DNA from: Linanthus parryae
Taxonomy: Eukaryota; Streptophyta; Magnoliopsida; Ericales; Polemoniaceae
Assembly (NCBI GenBank): GCA_023055425.1
Contig: JALGPY010000002.1
Coordinates: 136,829,927-136,893,926 of the forward strand
Reading direction: 5' to 3'
Length of the DNA stretch: 64,000 nt
The notes beneath the pieces are model-generated. The model was not told where the DNA came from. It saw only the letters and a program-made list of their open reading frames with translations, and made no database searches. The position numbers and the translations under genes were made by a program. Positions 56,681 through 64,000 of this stretch are shown here, piece after piece (the first letter of the stretch is position 1; every line of letters starts with the position of its first letter).

Positions 56681-56934
56681 GAAGGTTTATTTTAGATGAG
56701 AAGCTGCAAGGAAGCCGTGATATAAGAGGGGAAGGAAATCAACTAGAGAGATATATCGCCATTTCAGTCAAAAACAAAGACGGCGGGAGGCAGTGATGAG
56801 AGACTATCTTTTCTTAGGAATTTGTGCATAGGGGATAGTGATTGAGGGACGAAGTATTAATTTAGGGGCAAAATTGTAAAGTTGAAAAAACTGATTTGTA
56901 ACAATTTGCTTTGTAAGAATCATCACCCTTTCAG

Positions 56935-57690
56935 CATACAACAACAACTACAATCATGGTTCATCCTCCTCTACTGTGCCTTGGTTGTTAGATACCGGAG
57001 CCAATTGCCATGTCACTAATCCAATGGATCAATTAAGCAATGTCACACCTACTACATATTTTTTTCTTGTTGGTGATGGTCCTCATGTGCCTATTCACCA
57101 TCTGGTACTCCATCTTTACCCTCTTCATCATCAGCATTACACTCATTCCAGTTGAAGAGTGTTCTGTCCTCGCCTATATTCTCTGCAAAAACCTACCAAA
57201 CTCTCATTTTATGCTCATGGTTTTCTCATTTATGACAATCTTACTAAATCCATTTTTCATCAAGGTACATGTTCCAACGGCCTATACTCGTTCAATTCAG
57301 GTCCTCCTTCCTCATCTACTGCAGCATCATCGTCTCAATCAGACCAAATATGCCACATGTTTGATCAAGAAAGCAGAACCCAGTAACTGCAAACCAAGTG
57401 CAACACCTGTATCTGGTTAAGATTCAACTTCAGCTAACTCATCTGCACCACCGTCTAATGTGTCTTGGTTGGACTTTGCTAGGAGGGACTCCAATATCTC
57501 AAAATCAAATTTGCAGTCAACAATTTATATCAGAAAATGCATTGTCCAACAAGCGGTGATTTCATTGCATTGAAGAGAATTTTGAGGTCTATCAAATGCA
57601 CATTAACTTTGGGTATCATTTTGAACTCTAGCACTAGCAGCTTCATTTTGGTTGGATTCTCTTATGCAGATTCCTCATCTTAATCAAGCA
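56935..57690 (+). pseudogene. copia fragment: protease joined to RNase H by a large deletion
   Basis: PWLLDTGANCHVTNP (about 56978-57025) is a copia protease signature and is followed by degenerate pre-integrase sequence (FIYDNLTKSIFHQG, then SFNSG). At about 57550-57685 the reading resumes as DFIALKRILRSIKCTLTLGI and FSYADSS, which belong to the RNase H end of pol. Integrase and RT between them are missing. No LTRs recognised. Confidence 0.7.
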
Positions 57691-58446
57691 AGTTTGGGTT
57701 TGAATCAAAGTAAGTTTGTTCGGAGTAGTTTGCTGGTTCGATTGAGTTCCTTCAGTTATGAGGTGAGTGTGTTAGGCTGAGTTCAGTTTTTTTCCATCTT
57801 TTCCTTTCTAGTTAATGGTGTGTAGATTTTGTTCAGCAGAGGGCAAAATTGACCTCTCAGTCATTCTGTTATTATCCGTTCGTTACATTGGTGGTTTGGG
57901 TTATTGTTCAAACCACATAGAACCATCCTTGTAAATGGCCATACCTCAGGGGTGCTTTCCGTCATTTACCAAAAAACGAATTGTTTGTTTTACCGCACGG
58001 CCACGGAAGGTAATGTGGTACAATTTCGGGAGTTGAATTTCAATTGTACAAAACGAAGGCGTGAATCTTCTCTAAGGAAAATCAGATCAGCTCCGAATTA
58101 CTAACAGCAGAAACATTCCTAAATAGTGCAACTTCAGTAACTTTATTAATCATTCCATGCTTTTGGCAGTTCCACAAAGCAAAAATGTAGAGAAGATCTC
58201 AACAATTAGAGGCAAAAATTAGCATAAGCCCTCAAACCACAAGCTTGACATAATACCAGTAATGGAATTCGGTGTCTCATAAAACCACATCAGAATTAGG
58301 GAGGTAATTGAAATATGATGCACAACTAAAATGCTGCTGCCATGATTCCTCACATGCATTCACGAAATTAATCCAACTCAAACGAAATCAATCATACCAA
58401 CTTTAAATGTTAAAGCAACATTTTGCCTGTGCTGTTAGGTCTTCAG
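57691..58446. other. Unassigned sequence 3' of the F-box gene
   Basis: No coding motif. The part adjoining 58447 probably includes the 3' UTR of the F-box gene; an AATAAA-type signal cannot be placed with confidence. Confidence 0.4.
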
Positions 58447-59956
58447 CTAGACATGGAGTACGTGTTTTCTTCCTTGGACGAAGCTCGACGCTGACAACTC
58501 CTCCGTAAACAGAGAGTAAACTTTCTCATCAACAGCTTCATCACGTGAGAGAAACATAGACTTTAGGGAGGGGGAAGATATGAGTATAGACTTTATGAAC
58601 TGTAGCTCAACTCGTGTGCATTTAATAGAGTAGATTGTCACGACTTTAAGGCGGCTCAGAACACAAACTTCCTCCAGAAGAGTCGAGACATCGGTGGAGA
58701 GTGGTTCCCCAGCATCAGATATATCCTATAACAAAAAGCACTGTGAGACATGCTGCTATAGACATTTGAAACCTTCTCGAAAAAACTGATGATTTAAAAA
58801 TTAGACAAATTTAGAAGGAATTAGAGAGTTACCAATATCGCTAGGTCTCGCAAGCGTGGAGCACTTCGGATTATACAAAATGCAGCCAATATCTGTGCAG
58901 GATCTCCAAAGTCTAATAGGCAAAAAGTAATATTGCGTAGAAATTTTAGCTGAGTAGGAAGCCTACTAGGTGCTCCACCAGCAGATAAGAACTTCAAAAA
59001 GACAACAAAATTGAAAATGAGACATGCTCTGGATAAATGTGGAGAAGACAAAGACGACATATTTACACATGAACAAGGTGCCCACATACTACCTTCAGCG
59101 AGTCTCCTGACGGTCCTCCAAAACAAAGATCTACAATCTTGGGTGTTTTACCAAGTTCCTTGATCATATTGCTTACTCCATTTTCAGGGTTCTCAACAAT
59201 CCAAGAAACTTCATACAGAGCAAGAAATCTAAGGTTTTCAGCCCTACTAATGCATATGAACTCTGGTTTACCAGCATCAATATGCAACTGCACGAGACTT
59301 GGAGAATAGATGTTAAGCTGGTCTGGCCCACAGCAGGATTCGAAAAATATGTACTCAAGTAAGGGACAGCTAGATATAAGATATTCAAAAGACTCTTTCT
59401 CAAAGGTTACATCGGAAAATGAAAGGTCGGTAAGGTTAGGGAATCCCCTAAATGTAGATGGAGGGTTGAATACACAACGAACCAGATTTAAATGAGTCAA
59501 ACTCAAACACGAAAAGAGATGGGTAGGCAAATTGTAAATGAAGATTCCTGAGTGACAATAAAGGACAAGCTTAAATTCTTTGACATGTTTCCTTGACAAG
59601 AAATGTATCCAGTTATCGATGTCTCCCCTGATTGCTTCATCTCGCCCAGGAATGTAGAGGGTGAAGTCACGTATTGGGCCGTCATGAAGTAGTAGAAATT
59701 TAGTAATGATACTAGCAATATAAAACTCGGGCATATCTCGATCGAAGTACATGTATTGACAAAAGTCATGATCGAAATTGAGTTTTGATATAGCAGCCCA
59801 GTTGTACCTCCAGCTTCTGGCCAAGGCGCTTGTCTTGACAGCATCACGTATAGGCAAGAGCTCTAGTATACGGTCGATCACATTTCCAGGCAAGTTGCTG
59901 ATAATATCTCTGGTGGAAACCTGAGCTTTCTTGGCCCTATCACTAGCTTCCCCCAT
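58447..59956 (-). CDS. F-box/LRR/FBD protein, three coding exons, intact host gene
   Basis: Exons 59956-59093, 58991-58833 and 58725-58447 join in phase 0 with GT donors (59092, 58832) and AG acceptors (58993-58992, 58727-58726), giving 433 codons. The start is the ATG at 59956 (MGEASDRAKKAQVS); the longer upstream frame is rejected because a TTTTCAG acceptor at 59992-59986 suggests a 5'-UTR intron. The F-box is at residues 18-57 (ISNLPGNVIDRILELLP, TSALARSWRYNW), LRR-like repeats in the middle (SLTHLNLVRC, FPNLTDLSFSDVTFE), and an FBD-type C-terminus (VELQFIKSILISSPSLKSM). It resembles the At1g13570-like F-box/FBD/LRR family. The F-box should bind SKP1 in an SCF ubiquitin ligase, with the LRR/FBD part choosing the substrate, which is unknown. 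No stops or shifts. Confidence 0.9.
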
Positions 59957-60433
59957 TTCTAACAAGGACACAGTGTGGTCTCGGCCTGAAAATTTTAGCA
60001 TGTCAAAAGTTAAGAACCAATCCTTCCTGGAATCAAATAGAGGAAAAATGTAATTGGACTCGGGTGCAAACGAAAAGGCGAAAAAAAACAGAAACGGGGT
60101 ATTCACATTCATTATCTCCATTTCAAACACAAACAACACTTGGCACTATATTCCCAAAACCCTAAATTGTAACGAACCTATTGGAAGTCAAGGAGTTTCA
60201 TACAATTTTAACCACAATTGAACACCAGTTTACCAGAATAGATCGGAAACGGTGAAATGAAACAAACATTCATATACTCGCGTTGAAGAAAATATATATG
60301 CCCAGGTGAATACGAACCTCACAAATGAATTGCATAACGGAGAAAGAACACAGACAGTAAATATCGAAATCGGAGAACCAAAATACTTGCTTTCCTATTT
60401 AGATTGCAGAGAGAGAGACAAGCGAAGGCAGAG

Positions 60434-60631
60434 ATGGCGACCGGAGCGAAAGCCCCTGCTCAGCAAGCCTCAAAGAAGACGGCCACTGCAACTTCTTCAA
60501 TCAGAACATTCACTGTTTCGACTTCTTTAATCCATTTTTATGGGCAACTAGATAATATCCCGTTCCGTTGGGACTATTATTTTTTAAAGAGGTATTTTAA
60601 AATAAGTATTCATAAAGGGGCTAAACAATAA
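60434..60631 (+). CDS. Possible first exon of a divergent plus-strand gene
   Basis: An ATG in good plant context (GCAGAGATGGCG) opens a frame reading MATGAKAPAQQASKKTATAT, Ala/Lys/Thr-rich like N-termini of many small nuclear or ribosomal proteins. It faces away from the F-box gene, with roughly 500 bp between the ATGs. After about residue 36 the reading looks non-conserved, so an intron or truncation is likely. No family recognised; it may instead be part of the F-box 5' region. Confidence 0.3.
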   Translation: MATGAKAPAQQASKKTATATSSIRTFTVSTSLIHFYGQLDNIPFRWDYYFLKRYFKISIHKGAKQ

Positions 60632-60659
60632 CTAAAATTCATTCATTCTATTTGGATGT

Positions 60660-60871
60660 CAAGAGGGCGGAGCCACATAGAGGCAAGGGGGTGCAAGTGC
60701 ACCCCTGAACTTTTGAATAACTACTACTATACCCCCATAATGTTTTAATAATTTCAGTTGAGCCCTCATTAAATAGCATTAGTGCACCTCAAAAAATTTA
60801 CACTCTGCAGTTGTGCCCCTCCTCTTACGGATTTGTGCCTCCCCTCTTACAGATTTCTGGCTCCGCCACTG
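60660..60871. mobile_element. Small hAT-like MITE (about 212 bp)
   Basis: The left end GGGCGGAGCCACA and right end TCTGGCTCCGCCACTG are inverted copies of the widespread plant end CAGTGGCGGAGCCAG. Interior is non-coding. The left terminus has drifted, and no exact 8-bp duplication is seen. Confidence 0.55.
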
Positions 60872-61214
60872 CATGGGGGTGTCAGAATTCGCACATAATG
60901 GTACTACTATTAGGCAATGATTGAGCTTTCACTTGAAACCTTTGATTGTAAATGAATCCAACGGTTAAGAAATTGGCAACAAATCATTAATGCACAGTAA
61001 AACACTCACTTAGCTTAGTATATAGATTTCGTCACGGCAAAATCAGAAAAGACACCCCCTAGTTTGCTAAGAATTTCACTTTGGTCCAGCCTACCTGGTT
61101 AACTCAAACCCCCTTAAACTACATTGTCCCGCGGCTCCCGCCTCTATTTAGTTGTTCCGACCTTGGTCTGCTCGGGTCGGAGCATTGTTAACCTTCTGAA
61201 ACCCGAACCCTTAA
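60872..61214. other. Unassigned spacer
   Basis: No coding motif. Phrases such as CACCCCCTAGTTTGCTAAG and AAACCCCCTTAAACTAC look like dispersed repeat sequence, but no element borders are seen. Confidence 0.35.
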
Positions 61215-61721
61215 TGTCAGAATCAGAGTTGATTCTGACCTAGATTGAAGAGTAGAAGTTGAGATTGAATTGGAATTATAGAAGAATTAGAGAAGAAGGA
61301 ACGAGAAATATATAATTTTGATTGAATTTTTCATAATAATGAGACGTTTACAATAGATGCAGTTTATATAATAAGGATAAAACATAATTAACTAAACTCT
61401 AGGGTAGCTAATGTAAATAACAGAAATGGGTAACGGCCTCCACCGTGGACCTCCTTAGCTGGCATTGGTGACCGAACTCTGCTGAGGTGGACCAATGAGA
61501 GACATCTTAGGGAGAATTTAAGTAGAACGACATCGTTCTATTAGCGCGCCCATCTCCAACGAATAAAAAGAACGAATGGCTGCGGTTAGATCCTCCAGTA
61601 ACGCATCCAACAGCTGCTGAACATTTTGAGAGATTACCAAATGAACAGTAAAGTTACTATTCATTTGGTAACTTTGCCAATTTCAAATCTTCCTAATTTC
61701 ACCTCCATTCATGACAATGCA
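61215..61721 (-). repeat. Presumed 3' LTR of the gypsy element
   Basis: The minus-strand LTR start TGCATTGTCATG (61721 leftward) follows the purine tract; the proposed end is ...CTGACA at 61215. A TATA box (TATATAAA on the minus strand) is at 61363-61370. The partner LTR is not in the window, so the left border is tentative. Confidence 0.55.
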
Positions 61722-61731
61722 TCCCCCTAAC
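61722..61731 (-). promoter_or_regulatory. Polypurine tract of the gypsy element
   Basis: The minus strand reads GTTAGGGGGA between the pol stop and the LTR start. Confidence 0.75.
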
Positions 61732-61744
61732 ATGATTCATGTCC

Positions 61745-63730
61745 TTATGAATCAAAGTTAGGGTACTGAGCCTTCAAAGAATGATATCCCTCCCAGGTAG
61801 CCCCATAAAATGGCTGTGTTAGACCACTGCACTAAAACCATCACAACTGGTGCATTTCCCTTCTTAACTAACTTCCTTTCCAGAATGGTTACAGGCTCAA
61901 CAAGTAACTGACCTTCTGGACCAATTTTAGGCAATGTGACTGAGCTGGTGTGAGCCTGACCCTTTGCTAGCTTTAACTGAGAGACATGGAATACTGGGTG
62001 GATTTTTGAGTCTGGGGGTAACTTCAACCTATAATACACCTTGCCAATTCTCTGCATCAACTGAAAAGGGCCATAGAATTTAGCAGAGAGCTTCTGGTTC
62101 TTTCTCGGCTGGACACTGGACTGTCTATATGGTTGCAGCTTGAGGAAGACCATGTCCTGGACTTGAAATTCCCTATCAGTTATATGCCTATTAGCATAAT
62201 GCTGCATTCTTTCTTGTGCTTTCACTAGATTTTCCTTTATCAAGACCATTACCTTCTTCCTTTCCTACAGGAACTGATCAATGTCCACATTACCACTGGT
62301 TTTTACCTGATGAAAATAGAGAATTTTTGGTGGATAACCATAGAGCACCTCAAAGGGGGACATCTTCAAACTAGTGTGGTGTGAGGTGTTATACCAATAC
62401 TCTGCTAGTGGTATCCACTTAGCCCACCTATGTGGTCTATCAGAAGTCATTACATCTCAAGTAGTTCTCAAGACATTGATTCAACCTTTCTGTTTGTCCA
62501 TCAGATTGAGGGTGGTAAGCCCTAGTGAATTTCAGTTTAGTGCCCAGATTTTTAAACAGGGAACCCCAGAAACTGGCTAAGGACTATAGTTTCCCTGTCA
62601 CTGACTATTGTCTCAGGGAGGCCATGAAGCTTGTGAATGTGGTCAAGGAACAATTGAGCCACTTCAGTAGCAGTGTAGGGATGAGTCATGGGGATAAAGT
62701 GTCCATATTTGGAATACCTGTCCACCACCACAAGAATTGTAGTTTTGCCCTCTGATTTTGGTAATCCCTCCACAAAGTCCAAGATGATGTGTGTCCAAGG
62801 AGTATCAGGGATTGGGAGGGGTTGTAGGAGCCCAGGGTAAGCCACATGTTCCACCTTCATTCTTTGACATACCTCACATTGCTGAACCCACTCCTTGACA
62901 TGTTTATGCATCCCTTTCCAGAAAAACAAAGCTGCCAACCTCGTGTAGGTGCCCTGTATGCCAGAGTGTTCTCCGACACCACTGTTGTGCACCTCTTTTA
63001 TGAGTGACAGCCTTAAATTACCATATTCTCCCACATAAATTGTGTTGTCTTTCTTGAGCATTCCATCTTTGACCTTGAATTCACCAATTGTGGTAGGGTC
63101 CACTATCAATTGAGATAGCATTGCAGTTGCCCACTTATCACCTTCATAGGTATTGATGATTTCTTGTACCCAGTGAGGAGTGATTGCTGAAATGGCTGTG
63201 AGTTGAGCCCCATCTTGGTCTTCTTCCTTCCCCACTTCTTATTCTTTTCTTGAGAGAGCATCAGCCACTGTGTTGAGCTTCCCAGTTTTGAACATGATCT
63301 CAAAATCTAATCCCATCAATTTACTTAACCATTTCTGCTGAACCAGGATACTCACCTTCTGTCCTAGAAGAAATTTCAAACTGTAGTGATCTGTTCTAAT
63401 TTGAAATTTGTTGACTTCTAAGTATGATTTCCACTTCTTGACTGCTTGAACCAGGGCAAGTAACTCTTTCTCATAGATGGATAGTCCAAGGTGTTTATCA
63501 GACAATGATTTAATGAAATAAGCAATTGGTCTCCCTTCTTGCATCAACACTGCTCCCAGGCCCTTGTGACAAGCATCTGTTTCAATGATGAAGGTTTTAG
63601 TGAAATCAGGAAGTGCCAGCACAAGGGTTGTACTCATAGCTATTTTGAGAGCTTCAAAGGCATTGTGTGGTTCTTCACTCCAAGTGAAAGCTCCTTTCTT
63701 GAGTAGTTGTTTTATAGGCCTAGCTATCAC
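61745..63730 (-). pseudogene. pol: gypsy pol: RNase H, integrase, chromodomain, broken
   Basis: RNase H: FIIETDACHKGLGAVLMQEG, YEKELLALVQAVKKW, RTDHYSLKFLLGQ, NTVADALSRKE (63730-63239). Integrase: CEVCQRMK, WTHIILDFVEGLPKS, VVVDRYSKYGHF and IVSDRE (63235-62552), then a frame break; WAKWIPLAEYWYNTSHHTS (62450 downward) and FYGPFQLMQRIGKVYYRLKL (62249 downward). Chromodomain-like end: VLVQWSN, then after a shift ATWEGYHSLKAQYP to a TAA at 61747-61745. The chromodomain places it among chromoviruses (Reina-like, tentative). In-frame stops after NTVADALSRKE and near 62265 also break it. Confidence 0.85.
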
Positions 63731-64000
63731 TGTTGGGTTTTGAAGTAGGTAACGCAGCGGAATAACAAAAATTTAATTCCTACTTTAATGTCCACCACGG
63801 ATCGTCAGGAGGAGATATCATAACATGATAAGAGACATAGTATTTTGTACCTTTTGATTTGTGAGATCACACGAAGAATTATGTCCTCGTCTCTACGGTT
63901 GATCCACGTCTAGAGGTGAGATCTAGATTCTTCCTTCAAACAAGTGCTAGCTTGAACCCAGAGGAAGAGGGAAGAAGACCAAAGCAACAAGGCACAAGAG
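63731..64000 (-). repeat. Copia LTR of the 10-18-kb family, cut by window end
   Basis: TGTTGGGTTTTGAAGTAGG at 63731 and the following ~270 bp match the starts of the LTRs at 10019 and 16980 as printed, so it lies in the same orientation. It interrupts the gypsy pol frame cleanly after ATCAC (63726-63730), the expected left TSD. It is either the 3' LTR of a full element or a solo LTR. Confidence 0.85.

Larger units (their letters stand above)
50031..56923. mobile_element. Putative DNA transposon with 21-bp TIRs, split by a LINE
   Basis: A 21-bp sequence at 50031-50051 (starting ATGATTCTTACAAAGC) is repeated as a perfect inverted copy at 56903-56923. Taking out the LINE and one of its TSD copies leaves a unit of about 950 bp. 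No transposase is seen and no TSD is evident outside the repeats (flanks GATAAGTTA and CACCCTTTC), so superfamily is undecided; a MITE or non-autonomous Mutator-like element is possible. Confidence 0.45.
61215..63730 (-). mobile_element. Ty3/gypsy chromovirus-like retrotransposon, 3' half, interrupted by a copia LTR
   Basis: On the minus strand, RT end/RNase H, integrase and chromodomain are followed by a purine tract and a ~507-bp LTR. The left part (5' half) is missing because a copia LTR begins at 63731 within the RT-RNase H region; the remainder probably continues beyond that insertion outside the window. Confidence 0.85.

Noticed and set aside
59063..60139. Extending the F-box protein upstream to the first in-frame Met at 60139
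   Set aside because: The added residues are hydrophobic and unlike the family, and a TTTTCAG acceptor lies between them and the family-like start at 59956.

Overview
The window is a repeat-dense stretch of a flowering-plant (eudicot-like) nuclear genome. Ty1/copia, Ty3/gypsy (Athila and chromovirus-like), L1-type LINE and hAT-like elements fill almost all of it. Only one clearly intact host gene is visible: a three-coding-exon F-box/LRR/FBD gene on the minus strand at 58447-59956. There are no bacterial, viral or organellar gene clusters, no rRNA or tRNA genes and no CRISPR array.

Layout. 1-3750: minus-strand copia element, truncated by the window edge, with primer-binding site and 5' LTR. 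3751-7561: decayed plus-strand copia element. 7741-8511: hAT-type non-autonomous element with 16-bp TIRs and an exact 8-bp target-site duplication (TSD). 8760-10018: old debris, including a Ty3/gypsy PPT-LTR junction. 10019-18403: minus-strand copia element with two ~1.42-kb LTRs and broken gag-pol. 18552-19350: three tandem copies of a ~253-275-bp unit. 19358-32887 and 33659-47344: two complete minus-strand Athila elements of one family (13.5 and 13.7 kb), each with exact 5-bp TSDs (GTGCA and GTAGT), a tRNA-Asp-type PBS, gag-pol and a further ORF in the env position. 47518-49328: short non-autonomous copia element. 50031-56923: a 21-bp perfect inverted repeat enclosing an L1-type LINE (50424-56356) that has its own 12-bp TSD. 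56935-57690: internally deleted copia fragment. 58447-59956: F-box gene, with a possible divergent plus-strand gene start at 60434. 60660-60871: small MITE. 61215-63730: minus-strand chromovirus-like gypsy element, interrupted at 63731 by another LTR of the 10-18-kb copia family.

Functionally the two Athila copies are complementary. The first keeps gag open but has one frameshift and three stops in protease-pol. The second has a single TAG in gag and an otherwise uninterrupted 1388-codon frame. By hand alignment the LTR pair of the second element is almost identical, while that of the first differs at roughly 35 positions, so the second insertion is much younger.

The most unusual signal is a perfect 14-bp palindrome, TGCGTATATACGCA. 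It occurs four or five times in every Athila LTR, ending 84 bp upstream of the TATA box, and again as diverged pairs inside the elements. An unrelated copia LTR at 47.5 kb has a different palindrome (AGGTCGTGCGACCT) in the same place, about 88 bp upstream of its TATA box. This looks like a convergent U3 enhancer layout.
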